Shown here: positions 47,001 to 58,005 of the stretch, in pieces | Layout of the letters: every line of letters begins with the position of its first letter | Numbering within the stretch: position 1 is the stretch's first letter | DNA from: Scleroderma bovista | Lineage: Eukaryota; Basidiomycota; Agaricomycetes; Boletales; Sclerodermataceae | Assembly (NCBI GenBank): GCA_037178675.1 | Contig: JAYMGJ010000297.1 | Location: 1 to 64,000 of the forward strand | Length of the DNA stretch: 64,000 nucleotides | Direction of reading: 5' to 3' | Translations under genes and position numbers: made by a program | The notes under the pieces: model-generated | Database searches by the model: none | The model's input: the letters and a program-made list of their open reading frames with translations, nothing else | Told to the model about the DNA's origin: nothing

Positions 47001-50000
47001 GGCATACTCCATCCCTGTCATATCTGCGGGAACAACCTCAAGTATTTGCTATAGAAGGTTAGTAACGTCCGCATATCAAATCCGATGATCACTTACACCG
47101 CCAAAAATTGATGTAAATAGTGGATCCTTCTGAATACTGAGTGGGAGCCGTCCTAGGGGTCTTCCATCCACTAACAAAGTACCGTCAAGAACGTCAAGGC
47201 TGATTTCCTGCGACTGTTCATCCCGAGAGGGGGATGTATTGCTCGTGAACCAACTGCAAGCATCAGGACCAGCCCATTGAACGCCCTCACGGTATGCGGG
47301 CCAAACGTGTTTGATTGCGAGGTTGATCCCTTTATTCCCTTCCTCGATAGTGGTGCTCACTATCTGTTCCAATTTCCAAGCTAGACGACGGTCTCGCGAG
47401 ATAAGTAACTGGGATGTCGTGCTAAGAGCATCTAATTCGGCAGGGGTGTTGTTGTGGATGATGATAGCACACGAGAGCAGAATCTCGAGAGATCTGGAAG
47501 AGTATAGGAGGTGTTTTGCATCAGCTGAACCAAGTTCGAAAGTACTGCGGCAAATGGCGGCCGCATCGCGAAGTCGACCTCGCAGATCCTCTCTTTCAGC
47601 CTCGCTGGCGTCCTCCAGTTTTCTCAAAAGTTCCAATACCCAAGAAAAAGTCTTTTCGCGCACCATGTCGAGCAGGTCAAGGGCCTGTGGATCCGTGGTC
47701 GGATCATGCACCGCAATATTCGAGGCCAAAATCCGAGTTACCAGGAACGCCACTGTGGCCATAGTCATAGCCTCTAGCCAATTCCCTGAGACGGTCTTCA
47801 CCAAACATTCCACCTCCTTAAGGAATGCGTGGCGGAAGGAAGAGCTGCATAATTCATCGTGCCATACGAATTTCCCCGCCTTTGAGACAGGACCTACTTG
47901 GGAAGACGCTTGGGCTAAGAGAAAATGGATCTCGTCATGGCGAAATCGCAGGGTATTGGCGCGAACCTCCCGCAACATGTTCAGCCATTGCAAGGATGGG
48001 CCACTGCGCAGATGTCCAAACGCTATGAACTCATGGATCAAGAGGTCTTTGTGACATTTTTCTTGGTTGCAAAGCACTTCGTTCGACGTGTGGGTGGTGT
48101 CCTTCAGGTAATGTTGCAAGTTCCGATATGGGCCTGCGGGGAGCTGATGTGTGCAGAGAGAGGAAACATCACAGGCATTGAACGCTGTACAGGCACTGAT
48201 GGATGCCTTCTTGTCGAAACCATAGAAAGTGAGACCATTGTTGACACAGACTTTGCTTTCCTCGCTAGGAATGGCGATTTCTCTGTAGTGTGATTGCACG
48301 AAGGGTTTGGTATCCGATGCCAACGTGATACGGGATCTACTATGTCCCACATAGTAACCTCGCAGTCCCGAATAATCCTGGAGAACGAGGTAAGGTGAGA
48401 CACGGTCTACACTTGGAGAGCAGAGATCCACGAGAAGGTGGAAGATGGCCGAGCGCCACACATTAAATGAAATGGGACAATCGAGCTCGAAGACAACCCT
48501 TGCGACGTCTTGTGGATCCGTTGGAAGTGGCCATTCTTGCAGCGCGATTTTCATCCCTTTCATTTCATCGTCAATTATACAACGCGGGCAACACCATCTG
48601 TGGTCATGTCTCTCTTGTCCATACTGATTGGTCGTATAACTGTGATCGGTATTCCAGGCCTTTTGCTGGAGTCTCACATGATGCTCGTTTGCTTTGACAA
48701 GCTCCTGACATTTGGCTTCCCTTTCCGACCGAGCATCGTCAAGAATGCGGTCCCTGAGGGATTGCAAGTGCGGTGACTGGTCGAAGTAACGCACTGAGAA
48801 ACTTCGTCTATCCACGATGTCCGAAAACACAGAGTATCCATTTTGTGCATTGCAGGCACGTTGTTGTACATACTCGACAGCAAGAGGGAGCCGTCGCAGG
48901 TGTAAAGAATCACGGAGGAGGAGCTGTTCCAGGAGCGAAATGGGTATCTCGGGAGAGTAGTCGCGTAACATGGGGATCTGCTCCACGACAAGCTTGTCTA
49001 GTGCAATCCATAACTCAATAACGGTCAGAAGCATCCGCGAAAGATCCTCGGGATTGCCTTTATATGATTGCTTTGCAGAGGACGAATAGCTGTTTGCCAG
49101 AAGTTCAAGTCTCTCGCAAGCATCGTCAATGTCCGACTTGAAGATACTCGCAACCCAATCATCAATCCCCTTCCCGACTTCTCGCTCCAAATCATACAGC
49201 GTCAAATACGGTTCTTCATCGCAGGCACGCTGGAAGAACGTCCTATCCGCAGACAGAAAATCCTCCAAGGTACCTCGAAGGCGACTTTTTGGCTCAAACT
49301 TGGAAGGTGGAGAGGCTGAATATTGTGTTTTGAGCGCATTGTTGATGTATGCAGTGCTGCCAAGCAGCTTTAGCTGGGTATCCGCCGAGAAGTCGAGCGC
49401 CGACGGGTTCCACGCAGGGGAAATAGCTTCTTCGGCCTGCACCTGTGTCCACCTCTTGTTTAAGAGGGCTCGAATGTCCGTACAGGTCTCCAACACGGCT
49501 TCCGATAGCCACTCTGGAGCCTCCACCGCGAGTTTCGTCAGACGACGACTGACTTTGGCTGACATCCACTGCAACACATCATTGGACATATCGCGGAGCC
49601 GAGCCTGGTGGGCTAAGTCATTCATGAAGAACAACATGAAGGTTTTGTACACGTTTCGGCCAAGACCGTTGCGGTCGAGAGTGGTCTGCATTGCGACTCT
49701 GATCACCAACCAGAGCGGCGACCGACGCCAAGGAAGTTTTGAATCCTTCCATACGACGTCATCGCCAATGCGTTTGCTGATCCGGTTTATTTCGGCAGGC
49801 CGGCCAACCGCACGCAAAATGCCAGTTAGCAATTCTGTAATGTAGCGTGGATGCACTGTATCTCGTTCCTCAACGACCTCTGAGCCAGCCTTGCGAGTCG
49901 TAGAAGCTGCCAGGACGTCTTTGTCCATCTTAATGAGAAAGTTGGCCAACTCCGCGCGAAACGAGGCGCCATCGAGAAGTTTGTTAGGAACGGCGATGGC

Positions 50001-50521
50001 GGGGCCAGGGTATGAGCACACGAGTTTGCCAGCGGTACCCATCACCGCTTCTGTGCGTGGAGACACCTCGAATGATTCCACGATCGTCTCTTCTGGCTGC
50101 CTTCTGAACATCACGGCTGCATTCTGAGCACGAATTAAATACACCAGGACATCTGTGTGTAATGAGCGTGACTGAAAATGATGAACGCCACATAATCCAT
50201 ACCTCCTACTTCCATGGATTTAATTTGGCAGTCCAGGAGCGCCTCGTCCAGTGCGCTTGAAGACACGACATGGTCAAGATTGCGTAGCATCTTCACGATG
50301 TATTGCCACTGAGCGCTGGCTGGGCCACTGCTGTGTTGGGAGAAATCGCAAGCTGCGCTATGCGCCACTCTAGATAGAGCGCTGTCGTTGGCAAGAGAAT
50401 GATCGTCCCCATCGGGAAGCTTCAGAGGACAAAAAATATGTGTAATGAGATACTCCAGTGTTTTGACTTCCAAAACATCTGGTTCTCTGTCGTTCATATT
50501 GGTTAACATAGGTGAATGCAC
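41053..50521 (-). CDS. DUF3638/DUF3645 giant protein, copy A (complete)
   Basis: Six exons join without a break: 50521-50203, 50152-47099, 47023-46974, 46924-42907, 42859-42344 and 42293-41053, giving 3065 aa, a normal length for this family. The N-terminal third matches the DUF6606 layout. Residues about 1950-2200 contain DUF3638, with an ATPase-type P-loop LHMGEGKSSVIVPM (GEGKSS at 44209-44192, residue about 2047). About 125 residues later comes the acidic ILDESDEILHVRNQL (43832-43815). DUF3645 follows (HPDVAVVLTCLSYYYQGL, residue about 2362), then GFSGTNDGRYLLPTSI. Databases label such proteins putative ubiquitinyl hydrolases, but no catalytic Cys-His pair is evident by eye. The spacing of P-loop and DESDE looks like motifs I and II of SecA/SF2-type ATPases (inference). 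A tandem paralogue lies at 58-64 kb. A start at 50497 (MNDREPD) is also possible. Confidence 0.9.
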
Positions 50522-52449
50522 GGCGAGGGATCAGTTGTAAGAAATTACTGGATGGGAGACAGAAAGCAGGGAACAGGCCTTTGAGCGGTTCAAATACCCA
50601 TCTCTGCCTCGAGGCATGGATCTGCGACGTCAGAATAGTCGATTACAGGGAAAACTTGTGCTGTCTGGACCCACCGTAATCTATAAGGACTGCCACGTTC
50701 AGCACGCCATAGGAAGAATGACTCACTATACAGCAAATTGAAGGTTCTACTAAGGATTCCAGAAGCCTTGAATTGGCGCTACAGGAAGCTCTTGGGTGGA
50801 TTCGACCCAGTATGACTCACTTGTTGCCTCTCTTGTCGTTTGAGCTCTGGCCTTTCGACAGGTGCTACTAGGAAACCTTGACTGTTGACATCCAGCTCGG
50901 TGGTAGTCGTTGAAGGTGATCACCACGGCATTCCCGGCTGTGCTGCCATTCACCAATCGAACTTGCATTGTTTTCTCGAAATGCGATTTTGACGCGGTTT
51001 GCGTTGCAGAAGCTGGCAGTGGGTGTTTCAGTTTGCGAAGCGGCCGCCGGCACTTTCCGGCATCCCCGCACCTGCCGCGCCTACAGCCTGACCATTCATA
51101 AGTAACTCCAATCGTACATGGCTACATGCACTCATCTGAAGCTGGGCTTGCATTACTGATATACACGATGAGTCTCCGGAGGAGTGTGCGTTGCACTGAG
51201 CAAGTAATCGAGTGGCTTCACCTCCGCAGAGCCAACGCCCAAGCGCTCAAGAACAAATGGTCAGAGATCAAATGAATGCGAACCTGGATCTGTCTGCACC
51301 GAGTCAGCGGTTTGGTAACTTGCTGTGGATAAGGTTGGTGGCGGAAACTAGATGTGCCAACAACAACACAGGACTAACATTACATGTTATTATACAGCAC
51401 CATCAATATCACAGCATCATGCTCTCGAGCCACTGCTCAAGATATAGGTGCTTCACAACCTCTACATGCACCTTCTGCGTCGATGGCTCGCTGCAGCTGG
51501 TATCCGGCTCTAGGAAGTCCACAAACTCAAAGTCAACCATAACCATATCCAAGTCATTGCAGTCCATCTCAAGACGCAGTGGGCATCCCAACGTAACACA
51601 GTACTGCATTCCTGATGCTAACTTTTGCGGTCTCAAGATGACATTCCGGGACTGCATGTCTTGCTGGTCGACACCACATGCTAAGACGTCAAAGTACACA
51701 CGGAGCGCGGCATCAGAACACCATGTCGTACACGTCATTCGCCGTGGCGGGTGTCAGACAGTGGACGCACCGATCATCCAGGTCAATTACCTGGCCAACG
51801 CCAGCGGAGGGTTGAGATTGCATTTGGGCGTGCCAATGATCTGCCAACGGAGTCGTCTGCCATCTTCACGGCTATCCTTCCAGTGCCATCCAAAACGCGT
51901 CGAGCGTGCACACGGATTTGCAAAGCGTTGTAAAGAACGTGAAAGCTGCTGCAAACGACGCGAAGGACATCAGAAGGCGTCGAAATGGCTCAAAAATGCA
52001 TAACTCACTTTTTGGGCTCAAGATCGAGCCGCCCGAGTCGGCATCTCTGGTGCCGACATACATCTACGGGAAGCTCACCAGTTGAGGTCCTGGAGAGCGC
52101 GAGTCAATTTTTCATCTTTGGACGAGTTGAGAGCCAAGAGTTGGTCACAGAGGCTGGTGATGGCGAAGATGGCACAATGAGCTGCGGCTACCGTCGACTC
52201 GACGCGAGTCGAGGGAACGCAGCTGATTGGAGAGTGTCAGTGCATGCGTCAACACCAGAGATCAAGAACCAAGAACTTACCTGTGTCGCCTGGGCCGCAC
52301 ATCCCTCACAGCATCCGTACTGGACCATCAGACGATGTGGTGCGTTGCGTGTGCATGCCATGGAGAGCATTGATAGGGCATGGGCGAGTCAAGTCTGCTT
52401 CCCCTATTTGTGACTGCGGTTTACACGGCGGCACTTCTCTCAAGTTCCG
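50522..52449. other. intergenic with kinase-like relic
   Basis: No intact gene was recognised. A minus frame at 51738-51409 looks kinase-like and is listed separately. A plus frame at about 51900-52085 (VVKNVKAAANDAKDIRRRRNGS..., ending YIYGKLTS) has protein-like composition but no partner exon. Confidence 0.4.
51409..51738 (-). pseudogene. possible fungal protein-kinase C-lobe relic
   Basis: The 109-codon minus frame reads QQDMQSRNVILRP and, about 28 residues later, DLDMVMVDFEFVDFLEPD. This spacing resembles a kinase catalytic loop (D-x4-N) followed by a DFG-like metal-binding motif, in the divergent style of basidiomycete FunK1-type kinases. The His before the Asp is replaced, and upstream exons encoding the N-lobe are not found. 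It is either a relic or an exon of a gene I could not reassemble. Confidence 0.3.
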
Positions 52450-52643
52450 TCTTATCACAAAGTTAGTTCCTTCACATTTCTGCTACCTTCCTGTACTCGA
52501 CTTCTTGTTTGTCCTCACCAATCGTTACTTGGTCAGCTCTCCAGCCTACTCTCAGCTTCACCCTCAAATCGGTTTTCTTTCCCAATCTACTCGTTTTATC
52601 ACAAAGTTAGTTCCTTCGCATTTCTACTACCTTCCCGTACTTA
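52450..52643 (+). repeat. duplicated leader segment upstream of the protease-like gene
   Basis: ttatcacaaagttagttcctt plus the following 28 bases occur at about 52451-52498. They recur with few changes at about 52596-52643, directly before the first exon. The period is about 145 bp. Confidence 0.85.
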
Positions 52644-52677
52644 GATAAGTAACCTTTCGTTTACCCCTCTTCTTCCA

Positions 52678-54411
52678 GTGTCTTCCACCACTTTCTCTGA
52701 CTCTACCAAGCTCGGCAGCGGCGAGGACATGGACAAAGTTGTCACTTCCTATCCCACGGCCGATACGCCCTGTCTTCCACTCAGTAACTTTGATCACTCA
52801 AATTGGCTCGCCACTCCGTCCCTTCCGCCCCGTGTCTCCGAACTCGAGGCCACGCAGTACTACTGGGGCCTGTATTCCAAACCCCGGCTGATTGCTCGCA
52901 CTGGCGAGTCGTGGGACCCGCCCTCCGGCCCGGGGGCATACCCTCAGAGGATTAAGGAGCTTCGTAGCCTAGGAAAACACGAACTCTTTGACGTCTGGGA
53001 GGATAATCTTGCCCTCAAGGTGCACAACATCCTCAACCAGCATCAGGTCAATTGGTCAAGTACCGAGATCGTCCGAATTGCCTACGATGATGACCCTAGT
53101 GGAAACATTGTCCTATGGATTGGTGTTTACCCTACTCCCACTCGCCTCTCCTACGATGTCGGAATCGATGTTGCTGTCCAGTGCAAGCGCCTTCTAATCA
53201 GCTACGGCATCCAGGATGTTGATGTCGAGCTGCGCGAATCCGACTTCAACATCCAATCTACCGGTCCCGCGCTCCTTAAGCCCACCGACATCATCGACCC
53301 CACCGCAATCATACGCGAGCCCTTCACTACCACCCTCGGTATGAATGTATGTGCTGAGCACACCCCCTGGGCTGAAGGAACGGTTGGGTTCTTCATGGCA
53401 GTCAACGGCGTCGACAAGCTTTACGGGGTCACCGCCCGTCATGTTCTCTTCCCTCGGGAGAAGAATGAAAACTTTGAGCACACCGACGATAGTCGGCCCC
53501 GCCATAACGTGCAACTCCTCAGCGAAGGGACATTTCAGGAGCATCTTATCGTCATTCGGAAAGAGATCAACGGCCAGGACATCATTATTGCTAGCCAGGA
53601 GAGCCGTATGGCGGGGGTAGCTGGCCGGGAAGATGCTGAGTCTCAGGCGATACACGAGGATGCCAAGAATGAGATGAGGAAAGCGGAGATGAGGAAGCAG
53701 CGTCTCACAATGTTTCTCAAGGAGATCAAACGGAAATGGTCTGCTCCCGGGAGTCGTCTTCTCCGGCCACGTCAAGTTTTCTCCCCAAATCGTCGCCGGT
53801 GGTGGCAACCCCAATCCGCAGTTCACACAGGATATCGCCGTCTTCGAGGTTGAATCCTCCAAGATCATCCCTGCAACTTTCCTGGAAACTTCATCGACCT
53901 TGGAACGAAGTACTCGGACGTTGAGCTCACGCAGAGGATACATCGTAACCCGATGAGCTTTCACCATTTCACCTGGCCGGGCAACCGCCTTCTCAAGCTC
54001 TGGGGTACCATCCCAATGGAGGAAATGCGCAAGCCGATGATGCTGGATGAGTACAGCGACCCCTGTATCACGGTCCTGAAGCGGGGTAGGACGACAAACG
54101 TGACTGTGGGCAAAGTGCTTACAGTCATCGCGTATGTTCGCAGGTACGTGTCCGAGCACGACACCGCCGTGTCCAAAGAGTTGGTGGTTATCCCCTTGGA
54201 CAAGGATTCCGGTCCCTTTTCCGCCAAAGGAGATTCCGGTGCTGTTGTAGTCGATGGCACGGGCCGTATTGCGGGCATCCTCACTGGCGGTAGCGGGGCC
54301 ACTGACGATTCTGACACGACCTACGTCACCCCCACACACTTCGTTTTGGAAGTCATTCACCAGTGCAAAGCCCTCGCCAATGCCTTCATCAAGAACGCCC
54401 AGCCCGCCTAG
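52678..54411 (+). CDS. S1-like serine protease-family protein with two compensating frameshifts
   Basis: The frame from 52678 and the frame ending at 54411 are the same, but the stretch about 53735-53880 reads correctly only in a shifted frame. A one-base gain near 53725-53745 and a one-base loss near 53860-53885 therefore bracket it. The combined protein shows a trypsin-like triad: His255 in YGVTARHVLF, Asp in QDIAVFEVE (codon 53831) and Ser in AKGDSGAVVVDG (codon 54235). Family blocks GNFIDLGTKYS and ITVLKRGRTTNVTVGK follow in order. This family is highly expanded in Agaricomycetes, but its substrate is unknown. In the genomic frame a TGA stops translation at 53853. The first ATG is either spliced at 52678 (the genomic codon is GTG just after an AG acceptor) or is at 52729. 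It may be a recent pseudogene or contain sequence errors. Confidence 0.7.
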
Positions 54412-56513
54412 GCGAGGTGGTGGGAGGTGGACCCGCTTCGTTTCTTCTTCCTTCCCCCTCCCCCTTCTTCGTCTGCGACTTCTCTCTCCTCTGCTATACT
54501 CGTCTATCTATCTGTGGGCTGGTTGTCGGTGGAAACGGCGGCTTTGGCTGGTTGACTTGCCGTTCAGGTTTGTCTCGTTCCATTCTCATCCTCCGCTTCA
54601 TGCACTAACGACCTTTGTCAACGTTAACTAGCTCCCTGTGATAGCCCTAAATAGGGGGAGGGGAGGGGAGGTTCAGATACTTGCAACTTACCTTTTCATC
54701 TCCGCCTTTGCGATCACAAGACTATTCTGACCAGTTTTCGACACACCATTCTCTAAACAACACTCTTATGATTACATCTACATAAATACACTATACTCGA
54801 GAGGTTACAGTCATTGAGAGTCATGTGCTAGACAAGTGTGTTCGCACCCACATTGGTACCCAGTACCCATTAGGGACAGTGTAGATCGGAGCGACTACTA
54901 CGTCACGGCACTCAAAAAGACAGGCAATCCTCAAATTTCGATGGACCTCATTCAAGAGTCAACTGCAATTTAGGAATAACTAAAAATCGATGCAGACATT
55001 GAAATGACATGACACGATCTCTAGTTCAGTCGACTTCCAAGGAATCAAGTAGCAAGCTAAAATGCTTTTATCTCCCATACAAGCACGCGTTGTTCGAGAC
55101 AGGGATACTGTGATAAGTATGACTTGGGATATTCAACCATGTCCTCAACAAAGGGAGCTTGTAAATATGGGACGGAGGATTATTATCAGTCTGATTCCAG
55201 GAACATGGCACCCAGATCGCCGGCACTTTCCTCCCAAGCCAGGGCTCTCAAGTACAGGTCATCGACGGTGGCGAGCCGCGTTGCAAGTTGCTGAGCAAGT
55301 GTTGGATGCGTCCTATGTGAAATGCGCATCCGTAAACGACGTGTACGAGATTCATCATCGTCCGACACTACTTCATCTCCGTCAGCGTTTGAAATTTGGG
55401 ATTAGTATCACCCTCCTCTTCGACGCCTGGTCTGACCACTTTGTGATTGCAATGATAGACCTGAGATTCATACTTACTCCTCGTCTTTTCAGCCTTGACA
55501 GCTGCTCGCCTGTCACATGAGAAAATGGCGAGCGTGGGGTTAATGACAGCATACGCGCACTTCAACTCCCCCCCATCCTTCGAGCTTCGGAGGCATCGAC
55601 GAATGTGTCTGGGCGCAAGGTACTTACTTTTCTACTGGAAACTTTTCTGATGTGTTCTGTCAGCTTGCTTCAAAACGATCATTCATGGGAACGTCCTGTT
55701 CGAGACCCCGTATATGATTGCTCGCAGTCAAAAGAATAGTTGGGCTGATGAAAATGGTGTGGGCGTAAACAAGGTGCATGGCGCCACGACGGCCTAGTTA
55801 TGTAAGCACGATCATATAGCTCCGAGTGCACCTTTGTCCATCGAAATTTTAAAGATCTCTGATCAAGGTGAGTTCAAACTCGCCAGGACTCCAAATGAGG
55901 GGGGCCTGAAGGGACTCGTACTTTTTTCAATTCAGATTTATGGTGCGTCGTGGTGATTCACCCCACTGTGCACTCCACTAGCTATGTAGTAAATTTAACT
56001 AAGGCCACCTGTGGTCTACCCCTCCCCTGGCGCACGAATGCCCCATCAGTCCGGGGCGTAAGGTCCCCCGATACGGTCCGCCACGTTCCCGCCGGCACTG
56101 CGTTTCAGTCCTGGGAGATGACCATGCAAAGTGGCAATTTCATGTCCCTTCAGCCTGAGTGCAAAGCTTATGAGGTAAACCTTTCTAGTTGGGCACTCCG
56201 GTCTTCCAGCTTCTGCCGGTTGGGACCTCAGGATGCCCGTGAACCAAAATAGCCGCAAATGAGCTACTATGGCTAGTGGAGAGAGCGGGTGCGCAGGGGA
56301 GATAGGATGGGGGAGTGGGCATGGAATATAATGTCTTGCTTGTCTCCGTTTGCATCTCAGTTGTTGAATCCCAACATAAAGGTACGTTTTCTCTTGCTCG
56401 TTGTCTCTGGTCACTGTACTGATAGCATTCGTACTAGACATTGTCAGGTACAGTTTATGTGCATTAGTTGTCGAATCCCAATACTGAGACGTCGTTAGCC
56501 CACAAGATTTACA
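54412..56513. other. intergenic, no gene recognised
   Basis: No gene is supported over 2.1 kb. A 60-codon minus frame at 55368-55186 (SDDDESRTRRLRMRIS..., ending GAMFLESD) has protein-like composition and follows a possible AG acceptor, but no clean exon partner was found. Confidence 0.4.
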
Positions 56514-57450
56514 ATGCAAACAGGTACCCAGTCTATCGCTGCTGCTCTCCCGGCTGTTCGTGGCTCGGCTACTGGTCCGTACCAAAACATCAGTTCCAGT
56601 GGCCACTCCACCAGCATTGCTGTTGCCCCGAAAACTATCATCGCCTTCCCCCAAAACACTTTCCAACTTTGTCTGCAGTCTCCGGCTCTCCAGCAAGCAT
56701 TGCACGTCCAACTCCACATTGTTGAGACGGAGTCTAGCCACAATCTTGCCACTGAGGGCGATATCGAGCGTGCCGCGGCTATTTACCTCGTCCACGACGT
56801 CAACCTCATTATCGAGAAGGGTCTTTTGCCCCGTCTCCACATCCCTGTCAACCAGTTCCAGTGCGTCGGGCAGTCTACCACTGGCTTATCCAGGCCAGAC
56901 ATCAAGTTTGTTGTCAACAACAAGACCGTCTTGATCCTCGAGTACAAGAGAACGTAGGTTACATTGTTTATCTGCTTTCCTGAGACCTTACATTTCTCTG
57001 CTTGAAAAAAGGAACGCGCTTCGGGATAATGACTGGACTCACGATGCACTTGTCACGCCACAGCGCTCGGCACAGCAGATCATTAATTCCATTCGACCAG
57101 GTGTGCAGACTGCCTTGGTGGACAATGCAGGCTTGGTCTCGAAGCAGGCGAGCAAGTACAGCTCTCAGTGTGGTCTTGTTGTCTTGTGCAATTACCAAGT
57201 CATGATTATTCTCGACTTCACCCCTAATGGGACACGCTGGAACGATCTCACGAGCCCTGTCAAATATTTCTTCTCTGCTGGTAACCCAATGACTCACAAG
57301 CAGCTCCTGATTGCTGCCTTTGTGTACGGTATGAGGAAGGCAGGTCTCATGGGTCCCCAAGGTGAGATCATTCGTAACTCAAGGCCAATCCTGACCATAC
57401 TAATTGTGTACATGCGTGGTTTTAGCCTGAATTGCATCATCAGTGCATAG
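56514..57450 (+). CDS. protein with PD-(D/E)XK nuclease-like motif
   Basis: Exons 56514-56953 and 57012-57450 join in frame, with an AC/G split codon across a 58-nt intron, giving about 292 aa. Exon 1 ends SRPDIKFVVNNKTVLILEYKRT, where Asp129, Glu143 and Lys145 give the spacing PD-x13-E-x-K. Each acidic residue lies on a predicted beta-strand, which is the active-site pattern of the PD-(D/E)XK nuclease fold. Exon 2 has QIINSIRPGVQTALVDNAGLVSKQASKYSSQC, a helix then a strand (GLVVLCNYQVMIILDF), as the fold would continue. Families like this occur in mushrooms next to FunK1-type kinases or transposon-linked genes. Nuclease activity is inferred from the motif only. The C-terminus after GPQ may contain another intron (GTGAGA at about 57361), so the last residues are uncertain. 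Confidence 0.55.
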
Positions 57451-58005
57451 TACACTTTAATGTAAAAAGACATGACCCATATGTACAATCAATTGTTTGA
57501 TGCTGTAGTATAATTCATTGAACCATGTGTTTCTTTGATTTTGAGCAAGTGTTGGGCGTGGTACCTACATACATACAGGTTGTGGTTCTTGAGGGTGTGG
57601 GGCCATCAGTATTAGAGCCAGAACCACTTACAAACAGGGCTGGAAGGCCTGCCTGCACCGTAATTGGAGGACTACATAGTTGCAAAACCACTGTAACTTT
57701 CCTTTTTCGGTTTCCAACACTAATGGGCTTCTTACGAAGTTCTTAACTGACCACATCTATTTCTAAGGAGAATGAGATCCCAGGGGCCAGGACCACTTGA
57801 TCAAAACATGATGAGATACCTCTAATAAGAAAGCCTTGAATTGACTATGTCGTACACTGAACACCAGAAGCTGCTGCATAGTCTGCAAACAAGTAAATTC
57901 GAAAGTAAGCACTACTATGAAATCAACATCCGCCCCCATTATCAATACATGATGTGTTTCCTTCAATAAGCGCAGCTCACCAATCAATTACTTTCAACTT
58001 TAAGC
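57451..58005. other. intergenic, no gene recognised
   Basis: AT-rich sequence between the nuclease-like gene and the 3' end of DUF3638 copy B. Confidence 0.5.

Noticed and set aside
50580..50620. tRNA-like B box (ggttcaaatac)
   Set aside because: It lacks the final CC of the consensus, and no A box or cloverleaf could be drawn.
53194..54360. 388-codon antisense ORF across the protease-like gene
   Set aside because: It mirrors the family-conserved sense strand and has no domain-like sequence; it is a codon-bias shadow.
56046..56840. 264-codon minus ORF overlapping the nuclease-like gene
   Set aside because: It lies opposite the better-supported spliced plus-strand gene and shows no family features.
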